From the NCBI GenBank assembly GCA_002426795.1, contig DINQ01000016.1, forward strand, positions 186,001 to 250,000: DNA of 64,000 nt, read 5' to 3'. The notes under the pieces are model-generated. The model was not told the DNA's origin, made no database searches, and saw nothing but the letters and a program-made list of their open reading frames with translations. Below are positions 50,441-59,315 of this stretch, one piece after another; positions within the stretch are counted from its first letter, which is position 1, and every line of letters begins with the position of its first letter. Source of the DNA: Bacteroidales bacterium UBA5536 (GTDB taxonomy: Bacteria; Bacteroidota; Bacteroidia; Bacteroidales; F082). The position numbers were made by a program, and so were the translations under genes.

Positions 50441-52384
50441 ATGAGAAAGTGTTTTATTCGCGTTTCGTCATTAATGGTTCTTCTACTTTTGGTTAACCAT
50501 GTGTTTTCGCAAGACAAAACGGATTGTGATTATGTGCTGCCCGGCCAAACTTTTAATTGGACGTTTGGTGACAAGGCCTTATTGCAGTTCTCAGAAGATG
50601 GAGTTGCTAGCAGCGCCATGCCGGGTTCTATCGATATCCCCAAAGGTGTAAGTACGATTAGCGATGAAAACGGGAATCTGCTTTTTTTTACTGATGGTAT
50701 TAGGGTTTATTCAAGCGGTTTCTTTTTTATGAATGATGCAACAGATTTGCAAGGAAATCCACTCGCCAACCAATCTTCGCTTTTTGTTCCATCTACCGGA
50801 AATCCAGACAAATACTTTCTTTTTACGGCTGATCTGTATGTGCCTCCGGTATATACAAATGGTATCAGATTTTCGGTTATTGAACGCTTAAGTACAGGTT
50901 GGACCATCACCGAAAAAAACACCTTACTACTCTCGCAAAATACCCAAAAACTGGCTGCAGTTAAACATGCAAATGGTATTGATTATTGGGTTGTTACGCA
51001 TGGTTTTGGAAGTGAAAAGGGAGGGAGTTATTATGCTTTTCTGGTAACATCAGACAGCATAGTCATGGAGCCGGTCGAAAGCATTGTTGGAGAACGACAC
51101 GAAGGCGATTTTAACAACAATGGTGGCTATATGAAAATTAGTCCTGATGGACGCCGCATCGCCCTGGCTGTCCCTGAAGCTGGTTTGGTTGAGCTTGCAG
51201 ATTTTAATACAGAAACCGGACAGGTTTCGAATCCAGTTCACAATACTTCTGTCTCTTATCCTTATGCGCTGGGAGTGGAGTTTTCAGGTGACAGCAAAAT
51301 GCTTTATCTCACAACAAATCCATTAAGTGGTTCAGCCAACATGCTGTATCAGTTTGATCTGGAGCAAAGTGGCTTGTCAAATCCAACCGAACTTGCTTCT
51401 TATGCTCCATCGGATGGCAGGCAATTAGGGGCATTGCAGCTTGCAGCCGACGGAAGGATTTACGTTGCCAATTTTGGAGCCTCTCTTGCTTCGGTAAGTG
51501 AGCTAGGTGTAATTTATAACCCTGAAAGGGCTGGTGCTGCATGTAATTTTAATAGACTGGATGGTTTTCCAAATAATGGTCTAACGCTCAACGGCTCTGG
51601 TAGTAAGGAGGGTTTGCCCAATTTTGTCAGTACTTTGTTTGATTTGCCCTATTTCTGGTGGACCAATCATTGTCACACACATATTACGACATTCAGATTT
51701 CAGAATGAGTCCAACAATGGACAGGTGAATTGGTCTTTCAACGATGGAATGGCAACGGACAATCAGCTTAGAGGACAGCATACATTTTCTGAGCCAGGCA
51801 TTTACAACGTAGTTGTATCAGAAGAAATCGAAGGAGAAACTTACACACATAGTCGCCAGATTGAAATATTTGCACTGCCTCCTGTGGAAATTGGGAACGG
51901 TGCCGATACGATTTACATCCTGCCAAACTCATCTATCACGCTCGATGCGGGCGATTATGATGCGTACGTGTGGGAGCCTGATTTGAGCGATTCTCGCTAC
52001 CTGGATGTAGATCAGGAAGGCTTGTATGCAGTTACTGTAACGGATTCTAATTGCTGCTCGAATCGCGATGAAGTCTTTGTGAAATATGCCAATCTGTTCA
52101 TGCCCAATGCATTTCGTCCTGGAAGCTCCGTTACTCAAAATAGTGTTTTTAAGGCCTTGGGTCCTGTTTTTGCCCTGAATAATTTCCGTCTATTGATATA
52201 CAATCGGTGGGGTCAGCAGGTTTTCGAAACGACAGATGCTCTCGAAGGTTGGGATGGAAGCTTTGGAGGAGAAGATGCGCAGGCCGGCACTTACGTTTGG
52301 ATGGTGAGCTATGAAAGCAGAGCCAGCAGGTTTCAGGAAGCGCAAAAAGTCGTTCAGAGAGGTGTTGTCAACCTAATCCGTTAA
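50441..52384 (+). CDS. T9SS type B cargo protein with beta-propeller-like region
   Basis: A protein of 647 residues from ATG 50441 (signal peptide ending VFSQ). The N-terminal 400 residues show repeated beta-sheet units with DG/DS turns (GVSTISDENGNLLFFTDG, KISPDGRRIALAVPE, FSGDSKMLYLTT, LAADGRIYVANFG), as in WD40-like propellers of gliding-related proteins. A PKD-like domain follows (WSFNDG...HTFSEPG). The C-terminal 90 residues are a type B (gliding motility-associated) sorting domain: FMPNAFRPGS, FRLLIYNRWGQQVFE, WDGSFGGEDAQAGTYVW. Such cargo goes through the T9SS with PorP/SprF-type partners, which are not in this window. It probably forms one expression unit with the paralogue upstream. 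Confidence 0.85.
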   Translation: MRKCFIRVSSLMVLLLLVNHVFSQDKTDCDYVLPGQTFNWTFGDKALLQFSEDGVASSAMPGSIDIPKGVSTISDENGNLLFFTDGIRVYSSGFFFMNDATDLQGNPLANQSSLFVPSTGNPDKYFLFTADLYVPPVYTNGIRFSVIERLSTGWTITEKNTLLLSQNTQKLAAVKHANGIDYWVVTHGFGSEKGGSYYAFLVTSDSIVMEPVESIVGERHEGDFNNNGGYMKISPDGRRIALAVPEAGLVELADFNTETGQVSNPVHNTSVSYPYALGVEFSGDSKMLYLTTNPLSGSANMLYQFDLEQSGLSNPTELASYAPSDGRQLGALQLAADGRIYVANFGASLASVSELGVIYNPERAGAACNFNRLDGFPNNGLTLNGSGSKEGLPNFVSTLFDLPYFWWTNHCHTHITTFRFQNESNNGQVNWSFNDGMATDNQLRGQHTFSEPGIYNVVVSEEIEGETYTHSRQIEIFALPPVEIGNGADTIYILPNSSITLDAGDYDAYVWEPDLSDSRYLDVDQEGLYAVTVTDSNCCSNRDEVFVKYANLFMPNAFRPGSSVTQNSVFKALGPVFALNNFRLLIYNRWGQQVFETTDALEGWDGSFGGEDAQAGTYVWMVSYESRASRFQEAQKVVQRGVVNLIR

Positions 52385-52512
52385 GTCCGTAACGGGAGTA
52401 GTTTTCAATTTTTAATGGAATATTTCGTTCCTATTTTTTTCATTGCCGAAAAGTGATTTGGCATTGGCGGGTTGCTGTTTTCTGCGTAATTTAGCTCGAT
52501 CAAAGCATAATC

Positions 52513-54651
52513 ATGTCAGATTACTTTCCTTTTACGATACAAATTGCCAAAGAGCTCTCTCTCAATCACCAGGCAGTCCGAAATGTGTTGACCTTATTCA
52601 GCGAAGGCGCAACCATTCCCTTTATTGCCCGCTACCGGAAAGAAATGACCGGGTCGATGGATGAAGAGGTGATTCTTGCGATTCAAAAACGGGCTGAACA
52701 ACTGCTGCTTCTGCAAAAGCGCAAAGAAGCGGTGATAGTTTCTATGCGTGAAACAGAACATCTCACTGCCGAACTGGAGAAAGCTGTAATGGAAGCCGCT
52801 ACAATACAGGAAGTTGAGGATATTTATTTGCCCTATAAACCCAAAAGACGCACACGGGCCACCATTGCGCGCGAAAAGGGCCTTGAGCCTCTGGCTGATT
52901 TGTTGATGCAACAGCGAAACATAGCGCCTGACCAACTCGCCAGCAATTACCTGAACAAGGAAAAATCAGTCGAAACCACTGAAGATGCATTGGCCGGAGC
53001 ACGGGATATCATTGCTGAACGGGCAGCTGAGAATATCGCAGGGCGAAACAGGCTTCGGCGTTTGTTTCACCAAAAATCGCTGATCAATGCAGTGGTTCAA
53101 AAAGGTAAAGAGGAAGAAGCAAAACCTTATCAGCAATATTTCAATTGGTCTGAACCGCTCAGTAAAGCACCTTCGCACCGGATTCTGGCCATGTTGCGGG
53201 CTGAAAATGAAGGCTTGCTTCAGGTTAAAATCCAAATCAGTAACCAGGATGCCTTGTCGGGACTGAAACCTTTGTTTCTGAAGTCGAACAATGCATGTGC
53301 CAACCAGGTTGAGATGGCAGTTGAGGATGCATGGAAAAGATTACTTGAGCCTTCGATTGAAAACGAAATCAGGGCTTTCTACAAGGAAAAGGCTGATGAA
53401 GTTGCCATCAAAGTTTTTGTCGAAAATTTACGTCAACTGCTGCTTGCAGCCCCTCTGGGCGCCAAACGTGTACTGGCTATCGATCCCGGATTCAGAACTG
53501 GATGTAAAGTGGTTGTATTGGACGAGTTGGGCAACTTACAGCATAACGATACGATTTATCCGCATCCGCCTCAACACGAGGCAAAGCAGGCCATTCAAAA
53601 GATCAAAAACCTGGTGAATGCGCATAAAATTGAAGTAATTGCCATTGGAAACGGAACCGCAGGCCGCGAAACGGAAGATCTGATCCGTAGCATTCGTTTC
53701 GATCGGGACATAACTGCCGTTATGGTCAACGAAAATGGTGCATCTGTTTACTCGGCTTCCAAAGTTGCACGCGACGAATTTCCGGACTATGATATAACCG
53801 TGCGCGGAGCAGTGAGCATTGGGCGCAGGCTGATGGATCCACTGGCCGAATTGGTAAAGATCGATCCAAAATCTATTGGTGTAGGTCAATACCAACACGA
53901 CGTGAATCAGAAAGCACTTGGCGAAAGCCTGACACAAACAGTTGAAAGCTGCGTGAATGGGGTTGGTGTAGAACTTAACTCGGCAAGCGAGCAGTTGCTT
54001 TCATATGTCAGTGGTTTGGGACCTCAACTGGCGTCTTCTATCGTAGGTTATCGCAACCAGATTGGAGGTTTTAAAAGCCGTTCGCAGCTTATGAAAGTGC
54101 CAAGACTTGGTCCAAAAGCTTTTGAACAAAGTGCTGGTTTCCTCCGTATTCGTGGTGCTGCTAATCCGCTTGATGCAAGTGCAGTACACCCGGAAAGCTA
54201 CCATATTGTTGAAAAAATTGCCAACCGACTGAAAGTGCCGGTAGAACAATTGATTGGCAATAAAGATGTTTTACAGAGCATCGATATTCAGCAGTTTACG
54301 GATGAAAAAGCAGGTAAAGAAACCATTAGGGATATTCTGGCAGAGCTCGAAAAACCAGGGCGCGATCCGCGAAAGTCATTCCGGGAATTTGCTTTTTCAA
54401 AAGACATTCGAACGATGAATGATTTACAGGTGGGCATGGTGCTCGAAGGCATTGTTACAAATATCACTGCTTTTGGAGCCTTTGTGGACATTGGTGTGCA
54501 TCAGGATGGTCTGGTGCATATCAGCCAGTTGGCCAATAGATTCATCAGCGATCCGGCCGAAATTGTGCATCTTAACCAGGTGGTAAAAGTTAAAGTCACT
54601 TCGGTGGACACTGCATTAAAAAGGATTGGATTAAGTATGAAAGATGTCTGA
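52513..54651 (+). CDS. tex: Tex-family transcription accessory / S1 RNA-binding protein
   Basis: A 712-residue cytoplasmic protein of full family length. Tex N-terminal region (IPFIARYRKEMTGSMDEE), a YqgF/RNase H-like domain (RVLAIDPGFRTGCKVVVLD), helix-hairpin-helix repeats (SYVSGLGPQLASSIVGYR; LMKVPRLGPKAFEQSAGF) and a C-terminal S1 domain from about residue 638 (VLEGIVTNITAFGAFVDIGV). It binds nucleic acid and is linked to transcription in other bacteria. A single gene; no clear promoter box found. Confidence 0.95.
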   Translation: MSDYFPFTIQIAKELSLNHQAVRNVLTLFSEGATIPFIARYRKEMTGSMDEEVILAIQKRAEQLLLLQKRKEAVIVSMRETEHLTAELEKAVMEAATIQEVEDIYLPYKPKRRTRATIAREKGLEPLADLLMQQRNIAPDQLASNYLNKEKSVETTEDALAGARDIIAERAAENIAGRNRLRRLFHQKSLINAVVQKGKEEEAKPYQQYFNWSEPLSKAPSHRILAMLRAENEGLLQVKIQISNQDALSGLKPLFLKSNNACANQVEMAVEDAWKRLLEPSIENEIRAFYKEKADEVAIKVFVENLRQLLLAAPLGAKRVLAIDPGFRTGCKVVVLDELGNLQHNDTIYPHPPQHEAKQAIQKIKNLVNAHKIEVIAIGNGTAGRETEDLIRSIRFDRDITAVMVNENGASVYSASKVARDEFPDYDITVRGAVSIGRRLMDPLAELVKIDPKSIGVGQYQHDVNQKALGESLTQTVESCVNGVGVELNSASEQLLSYVSGLGPQLASSIVGYRNQIGGFKSRSQLMKVPRLGPKAFEQSAGFLRIRGAANPLDASAVHPESYHIVEKIANRLKVPVEQLIGNKDVLQSIDIQQFTDEKAGKETIRDILAELEKPGRDPRKSFREFAFSKDIRTMNDLQVGMVLEGIVTNITAFGAFVDIGVHQDGLVHISQLANRFISDPAEIVHLNQVVKVKVTSVDTALKRIGLSMKDV

Positions 54652-54685
54652 CATACTTCACAGAATATTTATACGTTAATTGGTT

Positions 54686-55360
54686 ATGATGAAAAAAAAC
54701 CGAACACTGCGCTTACTTGCTTTTTCTCTCGTTACTTTTCTGATATTTGGGCAGAAATGTGCTTTTTCCCAAGTCATCAAGGGTGAAATGATCGCGGGTT
54801 TTAATTTGGCTCAGGTGGATGGAGATGAGGTTTATGGGTATAAAAAGCCCGGACTTCAGTTGGGTTTGGGAGCCATGATTCCTATTGCCAAAAAATGGGA
54901 TATTTCGCTCGAAACAATTTACAACGAGAAAGGAGCAAACCAAAAAGCACAGTATCGCAGCGATTCGCTGAATGGCGCATACAAATTGCTTTTAAATTAT
55001 GTGGAAGTTCCAGTACTCGTGCATTTTACTGACAAAGAGTTTATTACAGTTGGCAGTGGTTTTTCCTGGGGAAGATTGATCAGTGCTAAGGAGTTTGAGC
55101 ATGGTGTGCAAACACCGACCACAGCTCAAAATAATGTGTATTCGCCAAACGATTTCAATGTGCTGTTAGATTTGAGAATGCGAATCTATCAAAGGCTGAA
55201 GTTTAATTTTCGATATCAGTATTCTGTCACCAAAATTAGAAATCGTGAATTTTCCACCCTTAACGGAACGGTTTGGTCACGCAATCAATACAATAACTTA
55301 CTGACATTCCGATTGGTATACGTATTCAATGAAGAAAGAAGTGAGCGAAATCGCGAATAG
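54686..55360 (+). CDS. Outer-membrane beta-barrel protein, PorT-like
   Basis: About 224 residues from ATG 54686 (54689 equally possible). Signal peptide ending AFSQ. The mature chain is alternating amphipathic beta strands with aromatic girdles (GLQLGLGAMIPIAKKWDISLE, LLNYVEVPVLVHF, FNFRYQYSVTKI) and ends in FRLVYVFNEE, typical of the small eight-strand PorT family barrel. The function is unknown. It follows tex by 34 bp and precedes the cupin gene by 17 bp. Confidence 0.75.
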   Translation: MMKKNRTLRLLAFSLVTFLIFGQKCAFSQVIKGEMIAGFNLAQVDGDEVYGYKKPGLQLGLGAMIPIAKKWDISLETIYNEKGANQKAQYRSDSLNGAYKLLLNYVEVPVLVHFTDKEFITVGSGFSWGRLISAKEFEHGVQTPTTAQNNVYSPNDFNVLLDLRMRIYQRLKFNFRYQYSVTKIRNREFSTLNGTVWSRNQYNNLLTFRLVYVFNEERSERNRE

Positions 55361-55377
55361 GAAAGCATGTTGATCTC

Positions 55378-55872
55378 ATGAGTGAAATAGAACAATTAAT
55401 TAATAAACTTTGCTTGTTGCCGCATCCTGAAGGTGGTTTTTTTAGAGAAGTATACCGGTCAGGAGATGAATTTGCAACTGAACTTTTGCCATCACGTTTT
55501 GCAGGAAATCGCTCAGCTAGCACAGCCATTTATTATTTGCTGACATCCAAAGATTTCTCGGCTTTTCACCGGATTCAATCTGATGAAATCTGGCATTTTT
55601 ACGCAGGAGATCCATTAGAAATTTATATTATTCATTTTGATGGAACTGCAGAAATCAAGCGTTTACATGTGTCTGCAGCAGGTTCACTGCCTATGCAAAT
55701 TGTGCCTTTCGGCAGTTGGTTTGCTGCAAAAACAACTGGGGCTTATACCTTATCTGGTTGTACAGTATCGCCGGGTTTCGACTTTGCCGATTTCGAAATG
55801 GCAGATGCCAGTCAACTCATGCAGCAATTTCCGCAACACAGGAGCTGGATTCAACAGTTCACCAGGAGCTAA
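55378..55872 (+). CDS. Cupin family protein (DUF985/Cupin_5)
   Basis: A 164-residue cupin. LPHPEGGFFREVYRS and the core SAFHRIQSDEIWHFYAGDPLEI match the DUF985 family, with His and Glu in metal-binding positions of the barrel. The C-terminal GYTVSPGFDF-like block (TLSGCTVSPGFDFADF) is conserved. Related proteins include sugar-epimerase-like and RmlC-like members; the substrate is unknown. It overlaps the convergent amidotransferase gene by 4 bp. Confidence 0.85.
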   Translation: MSEIEQLINKLCLLPHPEGGFFREVYRSGDEFATELLPSRFAGNRSASTAIYYLLTSKDFSAFHRIQSDEIWHFYAGDPLEIYIIHFDGTAEIKRLHVSAAGSLPMQIVPFGSWFAAKTTGAYTLSGCTVSPGFDFADFEMADASQLMQQFPQHRSWIQQFTRS

Positions 55873-56681
55873 TCCGGTTGTTGCTGCTGGTATTCGCGTG
55901 CTGAATTAATGAAGTATTTTGCGAGTAGATTGGCGTCTTTTCCTGCAAGTGAGGCCCATTCCGGATGCCATTGCACAGCAAGCAGTTTACTTTTGCCTTC
56001 AGGCTGTTTCCATCCAACTGCCTCAATGAGTCCGTCTTCGGTATATGCCAGTGGAATTAGTTCAGCTGAAAGTTGGTCGATGCCCTGGTGGTGATTGCTT
56101 GCCACTGTTGCAGTATCAGTCCCGAAAATGCCATAAAGCAGGGTGTTAGGTTCAATTGTCACGCGGTGTCTGGTCCAGTCTTCTTTTCCTATTCTGTGCA
56201 ATTCTTTGCTTCCGCGGTCTGTTGGCAAATCGGTTGAAAGTGTGCCACCAAGACCAACATTGATCAGTTGAATGCCTCTGCAGATGCCCATCACCGGTAG
56301 TTTTTTCTTCAAGGCATAGCTGAGTGCATCAAATTCGAGACTGTCCCGTGTATGGTTAAAAGGGCCGCAGCTTGTTGTATCTGCTTCCTTGCCGTAGCGC
56401 CCCGGATAAATATCGTCGCCACCAGTCAACAGCAATGCGTCACAGGTATCTATGGTTTGTTGGAGCGCAGAGTGCTGAATCTTGGAAAGATTGACAAATC
56501 GCAGATTTTTGTTGCTGTTTAACAGCCAGTTGCTATACTTGTTTTCAGCAGGACGTTCGTATGTCAAGGCAATGTTGAGCGGTTCGACCGGTTTAAAATG
56601 CCAATACTGGTAAACAAGTAATGCAACAAAAATGATCAGGACCAGCAGCAGCCTTCCTTTGAGATTGTTTTGGATGAACAT
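55869..56681 (-). CDS. Membrane-anchored class I glutamine amidotransferase-like hydrolase (peptidase C26/PuuD-like)
   Basis: A 270-residue protein. An N-terminal signal anchor (about 10-25) puts the catalytic domain in the periplasm, unlike cytosolic PuuD. The nucleophile is Cys134 in GICRGIQLINVGLGG, and the triad His239 and Glu241 are in VQWHPEW. TGGDDIYP is the usual oxyanion-side loop. The family cleaves gamma-glutamyl amide bonds (for example of gamma-glutamyl-GABA). An exported version may act on gamma-glutamyl peptides or cell-wall fragments (inference). Confidence 0.85.
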   Translation of the reverse strand: MFIQNNLKGRLLLVLIIFVALLVYQYWHFKPVEPLNIALTYERPAENKYSNWLLNSNKNLRFVNLSKIQHSALQQTIDTCDALLLTGGDDIYPGRYGKEADTTSCGPFNHTRDSLEFDALSYALKKKLPVMGICRGIQLINVGLGGTLSTDLPTDRGSKELHRIGKEDWTRHRVTIEPNTLLYGIFGTDTATVASNHHQGIDQLSAELIPLAYTEDGLIEAVGWKQPEGKSKLLAVQWHPEWASLAGKDANLLAKYFINSAREYQQQQPD

Positions 56682-56727
56682 TTCGATTGATTTTCAACAA
56701 AGGTACTAAACCGTTCATTTAAAACGG

Positions 56728-57447
56728 TTACAAACCAAGGTAAAAATCTTTAAGCAGGGTGTTGTATTGGTTTGTGAATGAGCCATTCAGCGACCTGATT
56801 GTGAAATACTCGGTTTCGATTTCAGGTGTAGGCTGTTTGACCAATTCCATATTGATCCGGTTTGGAGCGCGTCCTTCAACTGGAACAATCAACTGTCTTC
56901 GGCTTTCTGTTAAACCTTTTAAATAGGCAATTTGCAGAAAATGTTGACTTTCGTCCATCGGTAAAACCAGCGAAAACCTGCCTTCGGGTTTCATGAGTTT
57001 GATGACGGCATCCAATAAATTCCCGAAGCTCAGTGTATCAGTGTGCCGGGCCAGTTTGCGGTCGGGCTGTCTGGTTTTAAAAAGCGAGGTGAAGAAAGGC
57101 GGATTGGAGACAATCAGGTCGTAATGAATGGACTGATTGGCCGCAAAATCGATGATATTTTCATTAAAAACGGCGAAGCGATCATGCCATTGCGAGGCGG
57201 CGAAGTTTTCTTTGGCTTCCATTGCAGAAGCTTCATGCAGCTCTACAGCGTCAATCTTTTCAACGCCCCGTTGTGCCAACATTAACGGGATTATCCCGCA
57301 CCCGGTTCCGATATCCAGGCTGTAGTCTCTTGCGTGTATCCGGGTCCAGGCTCCCAACAAAACAGCATCCGTTCCCACTTTCATGGTGGACCGGTGGTGG
57401 AAGAGGCTAAAGTATTTAAAATGAAATGGTCTTGAATCGGTTTTCAT
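56728..57447 (-). CDS. tRNA1(Val) (adenine-N6)-methyltransferase, TrmN6/YfiC type
   Basis: A protein of 239 residues from ATG 57447; a TTG one codon upstream is inferior. S-adenosylmethionine motif DIGTGCGIIPLMLAQRG (45-61) and the amino-methyltransferase NPPF (115-118) in IVSNPPFFT. N-terminal FHFKYFSLFHHRSTMKVGTD, typical of the group that methylates A37 of tRNA-Val. The start overlaps the rimM stop (TGATG), so it is coupled to rimM. In many bacteria trmD follows rimM instead. Confidence 0.88.
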   Translation of the reverse strand: MKTDSRPFHFKYFSLFHHRSTMKVGTDAVLLGAWTRIHARDYSLDIGTGCGIIPLMLAQRGVEKIDAVELHEASAMEAKENFAASQWHDRFAVFNENIIDFAANQSIHYDLIVSNPPFFTSLFKTRQPDRKLARHTDTLSFGNLLDAVIKLMKPEGRFSLVLPMDESQHFLQIAYLKGLTESRRQLIVPVEGRAPNRINMELVKQPTPEIETEYFTIRSLNGSFTNQYNTLLKDFYLGL

Positions 57448-57974
57448 CAACTGTTCAGGTAAAGATCAATCAGTCCTTCGGGAGCAAGGATGTAGATGAT
57501 TTTCTTTTTTCGGTCAACCTTTTTGATGATTTCGTCTCTGATGGGGATCAGGATTTCTTTTTTGTCTTTAAAAACCTGAAATACATTTTGATTGGGATAC
57601 TCAAGGACGGTTTCAATCTGGCCAATTTCACCCATGGCTTCATCAACCATGCTGAATCCCGGTACTTCATGAAAATAGAATTTCGTTCCGCTGAGTTTTG
57701 GAAGGAGTGTGAGCGGCAAAAAGATTTCTTTGTTGGTGAGTTCCATGGCTTGCTCTATAGTTTTAACGTCTTCAAGCGCCACGTAAGCTTTATTTCCATT
57801 ATTTTTCAACGATTGAATGAAAAACGGTACAAGCTTTTTATTGATCTCAATCAGAATATAGACCAGTGATGCATAAGCTTTTGGGTCGTCTGCATCGATC
57901 CTGATACTGATTTCACCTTTGATGCCGTGCGTTTTGATGACACGACCAAAATAAAAGCATTCTTCTTTATTCAT
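57447..57974 (-). CDS. rimM: 16S rRNA processing protein RimM
   Basis: A protein of 175 residues from ATG 57974. N-terminal FGRVIKTHGIKGEISIRID is the RimM signature, and the C-terminal PRC-barrel has KKEILIPIRDEIIKKVD. It assists 30S subunit head assembly with S19. A -7-like TAATTTTG is at 57993-58000. It follows rpsP after a terminator, so it may have its own promoter. Confidence 0.92.
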   Translation of the reverse strand: MNKEECFYFGRVIKTHGIKGEISIRIDADDPKAYASLVYILIEINKKLVPFFIQSLKNNGNKAYVALEDVKTIEQAMELTNKEIFLPLTLLPKLSGTKFYFHEVPGFSMVDEAMGEIGQIETVLEYPNQNVFQVFKDKKEILIPIRDEIIKKVDRKKKIIYILAPEGLIDLYLNS

Positions 57975-57992
57975 GCAACTAAATTTCTTTTG

Positions 57993-58000
57993 CAAAATTA
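57993..58000 (-). promoter_or_regulatory. -7 element of rimM
   Basis: TAATTTTG on the minus strand, 18 bases before the start. The -33 box is weak. Confidence 0.35.
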
Positions 58001-58054
58001 ACAAAAGCTATTACCAAAACCAGTTGACTTTGAAACTTAAAGCCTTGATGAATA

Positions 58055-58084
58055 AATAAAAAAAGCCGGCTACTAACCGGCTTT
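58055..58084 (-). terminator. Rho-independent terminator after rpsP
   Basis: AAAGCCGG (58062-58069) pairs with CCGGCTTT (58077-58084), and on the minus strand a T-run (A-run 58055-58061) follows. It separates rpsP from rimM. Confidence 0.78.
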
Positions 58085-58105
58085 AATATTTTATTGAACC
58101 AAGGA

Positions 58106-58660
58106 TTAGGCTTCGGTTGGTTCTTCAGTATTTTCTGCGGCATCTGCAGCTGCTTCTTCTGCTGCTTCCTCAGCGGCTTCATTGGCTTCTGCTTTCAGCT
58201 CAGCTGCTCTTCTCTTGGCGAGTTCAACAGCACGTGCTTCATTTACTTTAGCTTCAGCTTCCAGGGCGGCTTTGCGCTCCAGTCTTTCAGATTCGCTTAA
58301 ACCTTTTTTCTTGGCATCGATCTTGTCGGCCTTTTCTTTCATCCAGGTTTGAAACTTAGCTTCTGCCTGTTCAACAGTTAATGCTCCTTTGGTTACGCCT
58401 TTGAGCAGGTGATTTTTGTAAAGGATTCCTTTGTAAGAGAGGATAGCCTTAACGGTGTCAGTTGGCTGAGCTCCGTTTTGTAACCATGTAAGTGCCTTGT
58501 CGAAATCTAGTTTGATTTCAGCAGGGTTTGTAATTGGGTTGTAGGTGCCAATCTTTTCGATAAATCTTCCGTTCCGTGGTGCACGACCATCCGCAATTAC
58601 AATGTGATAAAAAGGGCTTCCTTTTTTACCATGACGTTGTAATCTGATTCTTGCTGGCAT
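58106..58660 (-). CDS. rpsP: 30S ribosomal protein S16 with long C-terminal extension
   Basis: A 184-residue protein. Residues 1-80 are a standard S16 (MPARIRLQRHGKKGSPFYHI; GRFIEKIGTYNP). Residues about 85-184 form an extra part, first a Lys-rich helix and then a low-complexity Ala/Glu tail (AAEEAAEEAAADAAENTEE). E. coli S16 has 82 residues, so the chain is more than doubled; extended S16 is known in Bacteroidota. A terminator follows and rimM is next. Confidence 0.95.
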   Translation of the reverse strand: MPARIRLQRHGKKGSPFYHIVIADGRAPRNGRFIEKIGTYNPITNPAEIKLDFDKALTWLQNGAQPTDTVKAILSYKGILYKNHLLKGVTKGALTVEQAEAKFQTWMKEKADKIDAKKKGLSESERLERKAALEAEAKVNEARAVELAKRRAAELKAEANEAAEEAAEEAAADAAENTEEPTEA

Positions 58661-58775
58661 GTGATAAAATTTTAATTGAAAATAAGTAACTTATAATTAT
58701 AGTTTTCGGGCTGCAAAAGTCGGTAAAATTTTTTAATTTCCAAGCACTTATTGCATTAAATTAAAATATCTTAAC

Positions 58776-59108
58776 CTATTCAGCTATATCTGGCCAGGAA
58801 ATTTGTAGCTGTTTTGAACTACAATAGGCCTTTAACTGCTCCAGACTATCAATACTTTCGCGGCGTGCACGATCGCAATGCATTTGCCAAATATCTCTTA
58901 CTTTCGATCGGAGTTCAAAATCCTGCTTGATAAATATCCAGGCTTGATAAGTATTGACAAACCGCAGAAAATGATCGTATAATACAGAATCAGCTTTGGA
59001 AATTTGTTCAAGTATTTCACGAAACCCTGTCTTTCCTTCATTTTCATTTTCAAACAAGACCGACTGCAGCTGTAAGGCGATTGACTCAAGAATGGGTGAT
59101 TGTTTCAT
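58776..59108 (-). CDS. Small protein of unknown function
   Basis: A 110-residue, mostly helical soluble protein without signal peptide or known motif. It has aromatic and acidic residues throughout and two Cys residues near the end (Cys83, Cys95). It lies 115 bp upstream of rpsP on the same strand. Codon use looks like that of the neighbours, so it is probably a real gene. Confidence 0.55.
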   Translation of the reverse strand: MKQSPILESIALQLQSVLFENENEGKTGFREILEQISKADSVLYDHFLRFVNTYQAWIFIKQDFELRSKVRDIWQMHCDRARRESIDSLEQLKAYCSSKQLQISWPDIAE

Positions 59109-59253
59109 GCAGCAAAATTAACAGAATACTTTCAATATTACATCCATTTCTAATCCTTTGAAAATGTTTTCATTGAACAATTATTTGTGTTTTTAAATGA
59201 GTCAGGTTTTATTACAAGTTTTCAACAGCCGGGATTTTTACAACGAAATGAAA

Positions 59254-59261
59254 TACCTTTG
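59254..59261 (+). promoter_or_regulatory. -7 element of dnaE
   Basis: TACCTTTG followed by TGTC, 54 bases before the ATG. No -33 TTG. Confidence 0.45.
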
Positions 59262-59315
59262 TGTCACAGAGTGATAATCTGTAAATAGCACGTATACAGC
59301 AATATAGGATTTATT

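Noticed and set aside
57426..57869. 147-codon open frame on the plus strand
   Set aside because: Antisense to rimM in a shifted frame; no motif, and rimM is unmistakable.
3683..58084. Recurrent CCGGC palindromes (3683, 20621, 58062) as a dispersed repeat family
   Set aside because: The similarity is limited to short GC stems of terminators; loops and flanks are unrelated.
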